From positions 19,795-83,794 of the forward strand of contig JBLHLC010000017.1 in assembly GCA_047619685.1 (NCBI GenBank): a stretch of DNA of 64,000 nt. Direction: 5' to 3'. A model generated the notes under the pieces. That model had not been told where the DNA came from and did no database searches. It saw only the letters and a program-made list of their open reading frames with translations. A program made the translations under genes and the position numbers. Each line of letters opens with the position of its first letter. Positions within the stretch are counted from its first letter, which is position 1. This DNA is from JABDJZ01 sp047619685 (lineage in GTDB: Bacteria; Bacteroidota; Rhodothermia; Rhodothermales; UBA10348). Shown one piece after another: positions 1 to 9,007 of the stretch.

Positions 1-204
1 GTGATCTCCCAGCGCGACCATCCACAGCCCTGCAAATCCACCGAACAGGATGAAATGGGCCAACTTGTCAAAGTCTGTGATGCTTGACTCCGGGACGAAT
101 TCGCCCGGGAGGAGAAGGACGGACAACGTTCCCAGTGTCCAGAGAATGGCGAAGGGCAGGGCCCAGCGTTTGATAAATGCCCTTATGCGGGCGGCTCTTC
201 CCAT
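1..204 (-). CDS. VanZ-like membrane protein, partial
   Basis: This is the N-terminal 68 residues of a gene that runs off the left edge. The ATG is at 202-204 on the minus strand and the frame is open to base 1. The translation starts MGRAARIRAFIKRWALPFA and then has a hydrophobic helix (about residues 16-34) and the motif DKLAHFILFGG. That motif is the DKxxHFxxF signature of the VanZ-like family, small multi-helix membrane proteins of mostly unknown role (VanZ itself gives low-level teicoplanin resistance). It lies 15 bp after the nnr stop, on the same strand, so it is probably cotranscribed with it. Family confidence is good; function is unknown. Confidence 0.7.
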   Translation of the reverse strand, partial: MGRAARIRAFIKRWALPFAILWTLGTLSVLLLPGEFVPESSITDFDKLAHFILFGGFAGLWMVALGDH

Positions 205-219
205 CACTAGCGTGCCTAC

Positions 220-1752
220 TCAGCGTTGAAATTGTTCAGATAGAACGATCGGGAGCAGTCGAACGATATCTCCCGCCATCATGGAGGCCAGACCGCGGCC
301 TTTCACGTAACGCGCCGCGCAACACCCGCCCAGATGTACGGCGCAAACCGCGGCCTCAAAAGGAGCGAGCCCCATCGCCAGGAGTCCAACACACATCCCG
401 GAAAGAACGTCGCCGGTACCAGCAGTCGCGAGTTCGGGTCCGCCCACAGCCGCGACGACCACCCGGCCGTCCGGAGAGGCAATCACGGTCGGGCTGCCCT
501 TCAGAACCAGGACGACGCCCCAGCGATTTGCCCATGCACGCGCGGTTTCGGCCGGATTGGAAGCATTGGCGTCTGACTGGAGATCTCCGCCATTCGGCAT
601 GGACCGGCGGAGGTGCTCGAACTCGGCGGCGTGCGGAGTGATGAGCCACGGGTTGGACCTGACCAGACCCAATCCTCCGGAGTTTCCAAGCACCCGCAAT
701 CCATCCGCGTCAATTACCAAGGGCTGTCTGGCTGCCTGGACGACCCGCTTGAACAGGGCTTCGGCGGCCAGCCCGCGTCCCATACCCGGCCCGACCAGCA
801 CCGCTTTTGCCCGTTCCAACCAACCCTCAAGCTCTTCGCCATCGGAATCGATGCTTGGAATCTCGGCTGGACCGGCCCACGGCACCCCCCCGGGGAGAGC
901 CGTGGCCACATAACCTGAACCAACGCGTGCAGCGGCCGACGCGGCAAGCGCAGGGGCGCCCGGATATTTGGATGACCCGCCCACGACCAGTGCCGGTCCC
1001 GTCGAGTACTTGTGACCGATGCGAGCACGCCGTGGCAAGGCCTGCCGCACGAATGCATCATCCACGAGCAGGCCGCAGCCAGGCTCGGAGGAACGCGTAC
1101 TCAGGGCAGCCTCCGGTATCCCGATCTCAACGACCGCGACTTTCCCGGAGACATCCGGACCTGATCCAAAGAGCAATCCTGCCTTGAGCGCCCCCAGGGT
1201 TACCGTAAGGTCCGCTCGGAAGGGGTCTCCGAGCAGTCCGCCCGTGTCTGAGTCAAGGCCGGTTGGGATATCGAGCGCCACCTTCAGGGACCGTTGAAGG
1301 TTCAGCCACGCCATACATGATGCAAGCGGCGGTCGGGCAGGGCCCTGCTGACCCGTACCCAGAAGCGCATCCACCAGCACCGTTGACTTGGAGAGGCCGT
1401 CCACCGTGTCGGCCCAGCGGAGGCTTGGGGGCGAAAGGCGACGCAGGATCTCCAGGTTCTTGGCCGCGTCAGCCGTCAAACCGTCCGAGCCGAGGGCCAT
1501 GAACACGGTAACGGAGCGGCCTTCGCCGGCGAGGACTCTGGCCAGAACCAGCCCGTCACCGCCATTGTTGCCCTTTCCGCACGCGATGCCAAAGGAGGGA
1601 GCAGTCACGCCCTTGGCGCTCAGCCAGTCATGAATGGTCCTTGCCGCGCCTCGACCCGCAGATTCCATGAGGGTGAAGCCCGGAATCCCTATCTCGTCGA
1701 TCGTAAAACGATCGGCGTCGCGCATGGCCCGCCCTGCGAGGACCGGTTTCAT
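220..1752 (-). CDS. nnr: Bifunctional NAD(P)H-hydrate epimerase / ADP-dependent dehydratase
   Basis: Repairs hydrated NAD(P)H (NADHX/NADPHX): the N-terminal YjeF_N half epimerises the hydrate and the C-terminal ribokinase-like half dehydrates it with ADP. In the 510-residue product the first half shows the epimerase loop GKGNNGGDG near residue 59 and a DIPTGLDSDTG segment. The second half shows GPGMGRG, an IDADGL segment, LITPHAAEF, VLKGSPT and the ATP/ADP-site motif GTGDVLSG starting at residue 445. Length matches the usual two-domain bacterial fusion. Its ATG overlaps the stop of the upstream lipoprotein gene by 4 bp (ATGA), indicating translational coupling. Confident call. Confidence 0.95.
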   Translation of the reverse strand: MKPVLAGRAMRDADRFTIDEIGIPGFTLMESAGRGAARTIHDWLSAKGVTAPSFGIACGKGNNGGDGLVLARVLAGEGRSVTVFMALGSDGLTADAAKNLEILRRLSPPSLRWADTVDGLSKSTVLVDALLGTGQQGPARPPLASCMAWLNLQRSLKVALDIPTGLDSDTGGLLGDPFRADLTVTLGALKAGLLFGSGPDVSGKVAVVEIGIPEAALSTRSSEPGCGLLVDDAFVRQALPRRARIGHKYSTGPALVVGGSSKYPGAPALAASAAARVGSGYVATALPGGVPWAGPAEIPSIDSDGEELEGWLERAKAVLVGPGMGRGLAAEALFKRVVQAARQPLVIDADGLRVLGNSGGLGLVRSNPWLITPHAAEFEHLRRSMPNGGDLQSDANASNPAETARAWANRWGVVLVLKGSPTVIASPDGRVVVAAVGGPELATAGTGDVLSGMCVGLLAMGLAPFEAAVCAVHLGGCCAARYVKGRGLASMMAGDIVRLLPIVLSEQFQR

Positions 1753-3467
1753 GGGCGTCCGGATGTTGAGTCTGGAACGGCGGGCACCCGGACATTTTGC
1801 GGGAGCAGAGGGACCAGCCTAAGGGTATCTGGGATCACGGTCTCCCACTTGGCCCGGACCTGTGGCGCCTGATCAAGCCAGCCCCGGAGCTCGGGCGGAC
1901 TGAAGGGCCGAAGCTGACCGAAGTCCCACCGACCGTTCTGGTTGGTGTCCTCGAACAACTCCAGCCGCAACGATGAACCACCCGGAAGCCCGTTGAATTG
2001 AAAGGCACCCGTGGAATCCGCTTTCGTTTGGAAAGGCGGACGGCCGCCGGCTTCCAGAGCGCGAATGTAGAGGTCGTTCGTACCCCTGGAGACAACGCCT
2101 TCCAGTTCGCCAAGCATCGAGATCGGAGCCCGTCTGACCCAAACAGACGCGGTCGAGTCGCGACCACCTAAGGCGTTCATGTCAACGTCAATCCGGTAGT
2201 CCGCGGCAGATTCGACGTCCAAAAAAACAGTTGTTCCTGTTGTCGAGCGGGGGGTCCAGGGGAGCAAAACGTTGCCCGTATCAGACACCGCGACCGAATT
2301 CAAGATCGAAGCGTCTCCGGGAGGGACGGAGAACGCGAGTCCGGGCGCTGATCCCGGATAGAGGATCCTGAAGGCGCCGTCCACGGCCAGGGTGTCCAGT
2401 CGGAATCCAAGGAATCGGGTCCGGAACGTATCGATTCGGGCCGAGGCCGCGAAGCCGGTCGGCCCCACCATGCCGACATTTCCCGACGAGTCCGCAGCCA
2501 CGCCTTCGGCCCAGACTTCCCAGTTGGCGCCAACGATGGGGTTGGTAACCAGTACGGCCTTTCTCCGGTCAGCCAGGGGTTGGTACACGCTCAGCACCTG
2601 CGTGGTCTGAAGTGTCAGCGTGTCCAGAATTTCCCAGCGCGAAGGATCCAGATCCAGCAGTTGTACATCCGTGTCGAAGGTCAACTCGACCCGCTGCTGA
2701 GACAACGAGGTGGCACGCCGAAGTTGAGGCGCCGTCGTGTCAACCCGGGCGGACATCCAGACGCCAACGTCCGATGAGTCGGCGTTCGCAACAACGAGTG
2801 GCAGCGGCGGCCACGCCAGGTCCTCTCCAGCATCAGCCGTCTTGTTTCTGTTTCCATCGCGGATTCCTACGACGAAATAGGATGCTTCCTGAAGGTATTG
2901 GAAAGAAAATGTCCCGCGCGCGTCGGTCTGGGTCCGATAGTCCGGCGGCGTGTCGGAGTTCGGTAACTCAGCCGGGGCCGCTCCGTCCGGTCGGAGATAG
3001 GCGAAAATGTCCAGACCGGGGTCGGGCTTCCCGTTAAGCGAACGGATCACAGAGCCGTCCATCCGGCCTGTGTTGATGCGGTCGCCGGTGGCGAAGGCAA
3101 CCCGAATGGGAGTTGTGAGCGCCACACCATGGGCGTCTCGAAGTCCCGTGTCGACGGTAATGATGTAGGTCGTGTTGTCGCGAAGGGGCTCCCGGAATAT
3201 CACGTCGATCGACTTACTCCCGGGCTTTATTTCGGGGGGGCGATTGGGCTCCGGAGTCATCGAGACCGCCGCACCGGCAGAGCGCGCGTCGATGAATTCG
3301 TCGAATCGAAAAGACACCCGGGCAGGCCGCGTGTTGACCGATCCGTCAGAGGGTTCAGTTAGAACGACTCTTGGCGGCTGGGAATCCTGCGGGCCTCCGC
3401 TTGGGGAGACCGGGACGGCGCATCCCGCCAGAAGTACGACGACGATGAGCGTGCACTTAACCCCCAT
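1749..3467 (-). CDS. Ig-like (SbsA-arm type) domain lipoprotein
   Basis: Predicted 572-residue lipoprotein. I start it at the ATG at 3465-3467 because it gives MGVKCTLIVVVLLAGC, a compact signal peptide with a lipobox (LAGC); a longer in-frame start would add 71 low-complexity residues with no signal peptide. After the cysteine comes SGGPQDSQPPRV followed by a bacterial Ig-like domain (about residues 30-130). This GGPxDxxPP opening is typical of Bacteroidota SbsA-Ig-like lipoproteins. Later segments look like further beta-sandwich modules, including one near the C-terminus (FQFNGLPGGSSLRLELFEDTNQNG). It overlaps the gene upstream by 11 bp and nnr downstream by 4 bp. Role unknown; probably outer-membrane anchored. 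Confidence 0.8.
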   Translation of the reverse strand: MGVKCTLIVVVLLAGCAVPVSPSGGPQDSQPPRVVLTEPSDGSVNTRPARVSFRFDEFIDARSAGAAVSMTPEPNRPPEIKPGSKSIDVIFREPLRDNTTYIITVDTGLRDAHGVALTTPIRVAFATGDRINTGRMDGSVIRSLNGKPDPGLDIFAYLRPDGAAPAELPNSDTPPDYRTQTDARGTFSFQYLQEASYFVVGIRDGNRNKTADAGEDLAWPPLPLVVANADSSDVGVWMSARVDTTAPQLRRATSLSQQRVELTFDTDVQLLDLDPSRWEILDTLTLQTTQVLSVYQPLADRRKAVLVTNPIVGANWEVWAEGVAADSSGNVGMVGPTGFAASARIDTFRTRFLGFRLDTLAVDGAFRILYPGSAPGLAFSVPPGDASILNSVAVSDTGNVLLPWTPRSTTGTTVFLDVESAADYRIDVDMNALGGRDSTASVWVRRAPISMLGELEGVVSRGTNDLYIRALEAGGRPPFQTKADSTGAFQFNGLPGGSSLRLELFEDTNQNGRWDFGQLRPFSPPELRGWLDQAPQVRAKWETVIPDTLRLVPLLPQNVRVPAVPDSTSGRP

Positions 3468-4035
3468 CTGCCCGCCGACTTCGAAGCGAAAAGAAGAGAA
3501 GCGTGCCGGCCGCCGTTGCGGTAGCGATGATGACGGGCTGAGCAAGCCGCTGCCACCTGGAGAGGGGAATGGTGCCGCGGGTCTCGGGATATGCAGAGTC
3601 CTCAAGTGACGCGATAAGGCTGCGATCGACCACGTCGACAGAGGAACGAGTACACAGTTCATCGTGGAGAATGCGCCCATCGCCAGCCTTTAGCTCAACC
3701 GTGAGCGCCAGACTCACCGTCCTGGAAATCATGGATCGCGCCCCCCGTTGGTAGGAAACACCGGCGCGTTCGAGGTCTGTTACCAGTTCTCCCCGGGCGG
3801 ATGAAGCGGATGCGAAGACAGCTTTCCCCCGGCTTTGAAGTGCATCGACGAGGGCACCCCTGAGGAAGGGGAGTCTCCCTGGGGGCGTGAAGAAGACGGA
3901 ATCAGGAACTGCCACATCGTTGAGGCACGAGGCCGCCATGGCGGACAGCAGCGCGACATTGCTCTCGGGAGCGTCCTGTGCGGCAGAACGACCCACAAGG
4001 AGCAGTGAAAGGACGATGAGAACGGACCTTGCCAT
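3457..4035 (-). CDS. Hypothetical secreted or anchored protein
   Basis: 192 residues, not recognised. It begins MARSVLIVLSLLLVGRSAAQ, a plausible Sec signal peptide cut after SAAQ. It ends with a hydrophobic helix (about residues 168-183, IIATATAAGTLLFFSL) followed by RSRRADGG, so it may be held in the inner membrane by a C-terminal anchor. The middle is mixed alpha/beta with two cysteines (SCLND, ELCTR). It is the first gene of a minus-strand group whose next gene, the Ig-like lipoprotein, begins inside its last codons (11-bp overlap), suggesting that the two envelope proteins act together. No catalytic motif is visible. Confidence 0.7.
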   Translation of the reverse strand: MARSVLIVLSLLLVGRSAAQDAPESNVALLSAMAASCLNDVAVPDSVFFTPPGRLPFLRGALVDALQSRGKAVFASASSARGELVTDLERAGVSYQRGARSMISRTVSLALTVELKAGDGRILHDELCTRSSVDVVDRSLIASLEDSAYPETRGTIPLSRWQRLAQPVIIATATAAGTLLFFSLRSRRADGG

Positions 4036-4097
4036 GACAGCAAGATCCGAACCCGCCTCCCACCGATCAAAGGCGTGACGAGATACTCTGGATAAAA

Positions 4098-5405
4098 CTA
4101 TGCGTAGATGCCGCGGAGCTTCAGAGCGTCAGCCACTTTCTTGATGGAGTCTACGTAGGCCGCAATGCGGAGCGTCGTGTCGTGCTTCTGGCTGACGTCA
4201 TAGATCTGTTCGAATGCCGAACGCATCATCCGATCCAGGCGGCGATTGACTCGCTCCAGGGACCAGAAGTATCCCTGACGATCCTGAACCCACTCGAAGT
4301 AAGACACGGTCACGCCACCAGCATTCGCCAGGATGTCCGGAATAACGAGCACGCCGTTTTTCTGCAGGATGGGGTCTGCCTTGGGCGTGGTGGGTCCATT
4401 GGCGCCTTCGACAATGATCTTGGCCTTGACCTGCTCGGCGTTGTCGCCGTGGATCTGGTCCTCCTTGGCACACGGTGCCAGGACGTCGACATCAAGGGCG
4501 AGCAGTTCCTCATTGGAGATGGACTCCGCACCGTCGAAGCCATCCAGGGACCAGCCGTTGGCCTGCGAATAAATGAGCGCCTTCTGGATGTTGATGCCGT
4601 CCTCGTTGTAGTAACCGCCCGAGACGTCACTCACGGCGATAATCTTGCAGCCCTGCTCCGCGAGGAGCTGCGCGGCCACCGAACCCACATTGCCAAACCC
4701 CTGTACGGCAACGGTGCACTGCGAAGGACGAAGTCCCAGACGATCCATCGCTCCAAGGGCAGTGGTCATCACACCGCGGCCCGTCGCCTCTGGCCGGCCC
4801 AACGACCCGCCCAACTGAATGGGCTTTCCGGTAACGACCGCATTCTCCGTACGCTTGGCGTGCATGGAGTAGGTATCCAGAATCCAGGCCATCACCTGTG
4901 CATTGGTGTTCATGTCCGGAGCGGGAATGTCCTTGTCCGGCCCAAACACGTCGACGAGATTTGAGGTGTAGCGACGCGTCAGTCGCTCCAACTCTCCCAT
5001 GCTCATCTCTTTTGGGTTACACGTAATGCCACCCTTGGCCCCACCGAAAGGGACGTTGACGACGGCACACTTCCAGGTCATCCAGGCGGCAAGCGCCTTG
5101 ACCTCGTCCAGGTTTACGTCTGGCGCAAAGCGAATACCGCCCTTGGATGGCCCCAGAATGTTGTTGTGGATCACGCGGTAACCCGTGAAAACCTTTATCC
5201 GTCCCGTGTCCATAACTACCGGGATGGCGGTAATATGAATGCGCGTTGGGGTGATCAGGTATTCGTAGAATCCCGGGTCCAGTTCGAGAATCTGTGCCGC
5301 TACGTCGAACCGCGCGACCATGGCGGCGAACGGGTTCTCGTGATCGCGGATTGGAGCGGGCTCCTTGTACCCGGAACTGGAGTGAACGTCGCGCTTGAAA
5401 GGCAT
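4098..5405 (-). CDS. gdhA: Glutamate dehydrogenase (Glu/Leu/Phe/Val dehydrogenase family)
   Basis: Interconverts glutamate and 2-oxoglutarate plus ammonia with NAD(P). The 435-residue protein has the N-terminal catalytic domain with NVPFGGAKGG (catalytic Lys124) and the C-terminal Rossmann domain with AVQGFGNVG (residues about 233-241). The length of about 430 is that of the short hexameric type. The ATG at 5403-5405 gives an N-terminus of ordinary length. It is divergent from the RNA methyltransferase gene across 142 bp. Cofactor preference cannot be read with certainty. It fits with the nearby alanine dehydrogenase and histidine-degradation genes, all of which feed glutamate or pyruvate metabolism. 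Confidence 0.95.
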   Translation of the reverse strand: MPFKRDVHSSSGYKEPAPIRDHENPFAAMVARFDVAAQILELDPGFYEYLITPTRIHITAIPVVMDTGRIKVFTGYRVIHNNILGPSKGGIRFAPDVNLDEVKALAAWMTWKCAVVNVPFGGAKGGITCNPKEMSMGELERLTRRYTSNLVDVFGPDKDIPAPDMNTNAQVMAWILDTYSMHAKRTENAVVTGKPIQLGGSLGRPEATGRGVMTTALGAMDRLGLRPSQCTVAVQGFGNVGSVAAQLLAEQGCKIIAVSDVSGGYYNEDGINIQKALIYSQANGWSLDGFDGAESISNEELLALDVDVLAPCAKEDQIHGDNAEQVKAKIIVEGANGPTTPKADPILQKNGVLVIPDILANAGGVTVSYFEWVQDRQGYFWSLERVNRRLDRMMRSAFEQIYDVSQKHDTTLRIAAYVDSIKKVADALKLRGIYA

Positions 5406-5547
5406 GGCTGTAAGTGGCGTCAGTTACCGTTGTGGCTGAAGGCCGTTGTGGCCGGAAGCGCTTTCGGGTTGTGTTGAGAAGACGACTCGTAGATTAGGGT
5501 AGAACCAATATTACCGCGCGCCCGCGGAACGCAAATACCAAGACATC

Positions 5548-6351
5548 TTGAATCTTGCCCACAGTTCGAGTGAATCACCGTTAACTGCCCGTAGAAAAGG
5601 AGAGTATAAATCACTCCATCAAGCTAAGGGTCGGAAAGAGCTGGGGGAATACCTGATCGAAGGGGTTCGGGCTCTGGAGGCCGCAGTGGACGCCGGCGCG
5701 CCGCTCGTTGACGTGGTCGCCACGCAGGAGGCCAGCCAAAATGCGCGCATCCTGAAAATCCTCGAGCGCGTGGCTTGCCCGGTGTTTATTGCCTCATCGC
5801 GCGACCTTGAGTCTGTCTCCGAAGTGCGGACCAGCCAGGGCGTGGCCGCTGCCGCCCAACTGCCCGATGTGACAGAGGTCAGGGCCGGGTCCTGTCTTGT
5901 GCTGGACGGCATTCAGGATCCGGGAAACGTGGGGACCCTCATCCGGACGGCGGCGTGGTTCGGTGTGAAGGCCGTTGTCTGTGGGCCGGGCACCGCCGAT
6001 CCCTACCAGCCGAAGGTCGTAAGGGCCAGTCAAGGGGGGCTTTGGGACGTGCAGGTTGTAAGGTCGATGGACCTTCGGAGGCTGTTTGCCAGTCCCCGGT
6101 TCTCCGGCTGTCCGAGGTATGTGGCCGATATGCACGGAGTTTCTCTCGGGGAGTGGCGTCCGTCGGGAGACTCGGTCCTCGTCATGGGATCAGAAGCGCA
6201 TGGCATTTCCGAGGCTGCCAGAGAGGGGGCGGTCCAGGCCGTGACCATCGAACGCCGCGGGTCCGGCGGGACGGAATCCTTGAATGCGGCTGTGGCCGGC
6301 GGCATAATGCTCGCACACTGGTTGGGCAGAAGGGCGAAGCCCAGCGGATAG
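5548..6351 (+). CDS. TrmH/SpoU-family RNA 2'-O-methyltransferase
   Basis: Transfers a methyl group from SAM to a ribose 2'-OH of rRNA or tRNA. The 267-residue protein has an N-terminal substrate-binding domain (RKGEYKSLHQAKGRKELGEYL, EGVRALEAA) and a C-terminal SPOUT domain with the three family motifs: LDGIQDPGNVGTLIRTA, VMGSEAHGIS, and IERRGSGGTESLNAAVAGGI, which forms the trefoil-knot SAM pocket. The start is a TTG at 5548 and no ATG lies near; family members usually begin close to the residue after PLTARRK, so the true start may be slightly internal. Exact RNA target (23S rRNA RlmB-like or another) is not decidable from sequence. Confidence 0.9.
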   Translation: MNLAHSSSESPLTARRKGEYKSLHQAKGRKELGEYLIEGVRALEAAVDAGAPLVDVVATQEASQNARILKILERVACPVFIASSRDLESVSEVRTSQGVAAAAQLPDVTEVRAGSCLVLDGIQDPGNVGTLIRTAAWFGVKAVVCGPGTADPYQPKVVRASQGGLWDVQVVRSMDLRRLFASPRFSGCPRYVADMHGVSLGEWRPSGDSVLVMGSEAHGISEAAREGAVQAVTIERRGSGGTESLNAAVAGGIMLAHWLGRRAKPSG

Positions 6352-6390
6352 TCGTATATTTTGAGACTACGCTAAATCGAAGGATGCCCA

Positions 6391-7608
6391 ATGGAAGTGC
6401 CTTCCCTGCAGGGCTTGGTGGAGCACGGCCTCCGAACCATGGAGAAACGAGCCGAACTCGGCGAGAGGCATTCCAGCCTGCGCATTGGCGTGCCGCTGGA
6501 AGTCTCTAACGAGGAGCGGCGTGTCGCCGTCGCGCCGTCGGGGGTGATGGCACTGGTCGCGAATGGGCATCAGGTGTATGTCCAGGAGAAGGCAGGAGCC
6601 CAGGCCAATTTCTCGGACCAGGAATATTCCGAGGCCGGCGCTCAAATTGTTGTCAGCGCGGCTGACCTGTACAGTCAATGCAGCCTGATCGTAAAGGTTG
6701 GTCCTCCGTCTGAGGAGGAAATCCCTCTCCTTCAGGAGAAGCAGGTCCTCGTTTCCGCGCTTCATCTGGGGGGGACTTCGCCTGAGTTCCTCCGTAGCCT
6801 GATGGATCTCGGCATAACCGGAATCGGCTTCGAGTTTATCCGGGACTCGGATGGGACGCTGCCCATTGTCCGAATGATGCACGAAATCATGGGCTCCATG
6901 GCGGTCCAGATTGCCGCCCGGTATCTGGAGTCCGGAGAAGGCGGCAAGGGCGTCATGCTTGGCGGAATTTCCGGAGTGCCTCCGTCCAGCGTGCTCATTA
7001 TTGGCGCGGGCGTGGTGGGGGAGTGGGCGGCGCGAACGGCCCTTGGTTTCGGTGCGCAGGTCACTGTGCTGGACAATGATCTCGGGGCGCTCCGCAGCAT
7101 GGAGCACTACCTGAATCGACGCATCACGACGGCGATGGCCACAGACCAGTATTTGCGTCATGCGCTGGAGCGCGCGGACGTGGTGATTGGCGCGATGATG
7201 AAGGCCGGCCAGCGATCCCCCGTCTTGGTGACGGACGACATGGTGATGCGCATGCCGAAGGGTTCTGTGATCGTGGATACCATGATGGATCAGGGCGGCT
7301 GCATTGAAACGAGCAGGCCCACCACGCACTCACAGCCCGCCTTCGTGAAGCACGGGGTCATTCATTACTGCATCCCCAATATGCCATCCAACGCGGCGCG
7401 AACGGCCACGTATTCACTGACCAATGTGCTGGTGCCGTACCTGATTAAAATCGGGGAGGCCGGGAGCATTCACGAGGCGCTATGGCGTGACGTCGGCCTC
7501 AGGAACGGGACCTATGTCTATCGTCGGCACCTGACCAAGAAGAATCTGGCTGCCATGTTCGGAATGCCTCACCGCGACATCGAATTGCTGATTGCGTCCG
7601 GGCTCTGA
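6391..7608 (+). CDS. ald: Alanine dehydrogenase
   Basis: NAD-dependent deamination of L-alanine to pyruvate. In 405 residues there is an N-terminal extension of about 30 residues before LRIGVPLEVSNEERRVAVAP; this long form is usual in Bacteroidota rather than a wrong start. The catalytic Lys/His pair fits VKVG (Lys102) and ALHLGG (His125). The NAD-binding Rossmann motif is GAGVVGEWAA at residues 205-214. The sequence TATATTTTG at 6355-6363 resembles a Bacteroidota -7 element but is not an exact match. It follows the methyltransferase by 39 bp. NAD(P) transhydrogenase alpha subunits share the fold, but no membrane part or partner gene is present. Confidence 0.93.
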   Translation: MEVPSLQGLVEHGLRTMEKRAELGERHSSLRIGVPLEVSNEERRVAVAPSGVMALVANGHQVYVQEKAGAQANFSDQEYSEAGAQIVVSAADLYSQCSLIVKVGPPSEEEIPLLQEKQVLVSALHLGGTSPEFLRSLMDLGITGIGFEFIRDSDGTLPIVRMMHEIMGSMAVQIAARYLESGEGGKGVMLGGISGVPPSSVLIIGAGVVGEWAARTALGFGAQVTVLDNDLGALRSMEHYLNRRITTAMATDQYLRHALERADVVIGAMMKAGQRSPVLVTDDMVMRMPKGSVIVDTMMDQGGCIETSRPTTHSQPAFVKHGVIHYCIPNMPSNAARTATYSLTNVLVPYLIKIGEAGSIHEALWRDVGLRNGTYVYRRHLTKKNLAAMFGMPHRDIELLIASGL

Positions 7609-7653
7609 GGCAGCAGGACCACCGCCCCCTTACTCTCGAGACGGACTCGGCGC

Positions 7654-8361
7654 ATGAACCTGATCCTCCTTTCCAACTCACGCAACCCGGGCTCCGGGTA
7701 TTTGGAACACGCCCTCGAGTGGGTTTCGAAATCCTTCCACGGTGTAAAGAAGGTGGCGTTCGTTCCGTACGCCGGCGTGCGGGTCTCCTATGACGACTAC
7801 GAAAAAATAGTAGCTGACGCATTTTCGGCCCTGGACATGGAAGTAGTATCCGTCCACAGGTCCGCCCGCCCTGCCGAGGTGGTCGAGTCATGTGACGCAG
7901 TGGCGGTCGGAGGAGGTAATACGTTCCACCTCCTGGAGCGGATGTATGCCACCGGAATGATGGATGCCATTCGGACGGGTGTCCAGAACGGTATGCCGTA
8001 CGCCGGCTGGAGTGCGGGCTCCAATGTGGCCTGTCCCGGACTCTGGACCACCAACGACATGCCCATCATCGAGCCGCCTTCGATGCAGGCGCTCGGGCTG
8101 GTGCCCTTTCAGATCAACCCGCACTATCTGGATGCCCATCCAGATGGACACATGGGAGAAACGCGGGAGCAACGAATACTGGAATTCGTTCAAATAAACC
8201 GTGAAATGCCCGTTGTCGGGCTCCGAGAGGGCTCCGCGCTGTTTGTAAACGGCCGTGAAGTCAGGCTGTTGGGTCCTCGGTCTGCCCGTATCTTCCGGGG
8301 TGTACATGCGCCCGAAGAGCTTCCGCCGGGTGCGACTTTGAACTTTCCGAAACTGCCGTAG
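7654..8361 (+). CDS. pepE: Dipeptidase E (aspartyl dipeptidase, S51)
   Basis: Cytoplasmic serine peptidase that cleaves Asp-X dipeptides. At 235 residues it is close to the 229 of the Escherichia coli enzyme. The nucleophile is Ser120 in AGWSAGSN and the catalytic histidine is His157 in INPHYLD, the same numbers as in the E. coli protein. GGGNTFHLL (residues 86-94) is a further family signature. Its stop is 3 bp before the ATG of yceH, so the two are cotranscribed. With alanine dehydrogenase and the hut genes downstream it fits a peptide-degrading block. Confidence 0.93.
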   Translation: MNLILLSNSRNPGSGYLEHALEWVSKSFHGVKKVAFVPYAGVRVSYDDYEKIVADAFSALDMEVVSVHRSARPAEVVESCDAVAVGGGNTFHLLERMYATGMMDAIRTGVQNGMPYAGWSAGSNVACPGLWTTNDMPIIEPPSMQALGLVPFQINPHYLDAHPDGHMGETREQRILEFVQINREMPVVGLREGSALFVNGREVRLLGPRSARIFRGVHAPEELPPGATLNFPKLP

Positions 8362-8364
8362 AAA

Positions 8365-8997
8365 ATGGACTTTTCCTTCGACGAGGTGCGCGTTCTGGGT
8401 GTCCTGATCGAAAAGGAGCTCGCCACGCCGGACTACTATCCCCTTACCCTCAATTCGCTGACAACGGGGTGCAACCAGAAGTCCAACCGGGATCCCGTGG
8501 TCAGTTTTTCGGAATCCCAGACCTTGGCGGCGCTGGACGCTCTCTTGCGCGCAAAACTGGCTGGCCATTCGGCAGGCGCGGGCAGCAGGGCGGAGAAATT
8601 CCGACACGCTGTGGCCGAGGCCTGGGGCTTGTCGGTGCCGGAGAGGGCGGTCTTGTCCGTTCTTCTTCTCCGCGGGCCTCAGACGGTGGGTGAACTCAGG
8701 GCTCGGACCGCCAGGCTCCACGCTTTTGAGGCCCTCTCAGAAGTGGAGGAAATTCTTGAGGCACTGACAACCCGAGAGGAACCCCTGGCGTTTCAGTTAC
8801 CCCGCCAGACTGGCAAAAAGGAAGCCAGATTCGTCCACCTGCTCCTTGGCGAGCCCGATCTTGAGGCGCTCGAAGCCATGGCTTCCGCCGCTTCCGGAAG
8901 CCCGTCCACCGCGCTGACCGAAGATGTCGTGGAACTGCGCGAGCGTCTGGAAGCGCTGGAGAAGGCTTTCCAGGAATTCCGAACTCAGTTCGAATAA
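8365..8997 (+). CDS. YceH/DUF480 family protein
   Basis: 210-residue member of the YceH (UPF0502, DUF480) family, made of two winged-helix domains; its molecular role is not established. Signature segments are VRVLGVLIEKELATPDYYPLTLNSL and the following CNQKSNRDPVV, then ERAVLSVLLLRGPQTVGELR in the second domain. The C-terminus (about residues 185-210) is a predicted coiled coil rich in Glu and Leu. It begins 3 bp after pepE and ends 10 bp before the amidohydrolase remnant. A DNA-binding role is possible from the fold but is only inferred. Confidence 0.9.
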   Translation: MDFSFDEVRVLGVLIEKELATPDYYPLTLNSLTTGCNQKSNRDPVVSFSESQTLAALDALLRAKLAGHSAGAGSRAEKFRHAVAEAWGLSVPERAVLSVLLLRGPQTVGELRARTARLHAFEALSEVEEILEALTTREEPLAFQLPRQTGKKEARFVHLLLGEPDLEALEAMASAASGSPSTALTEDVVELRERLEALEKAFQEFRTQFE

Positions 8998-9007
8998 CCA
9001 CTCCGAA

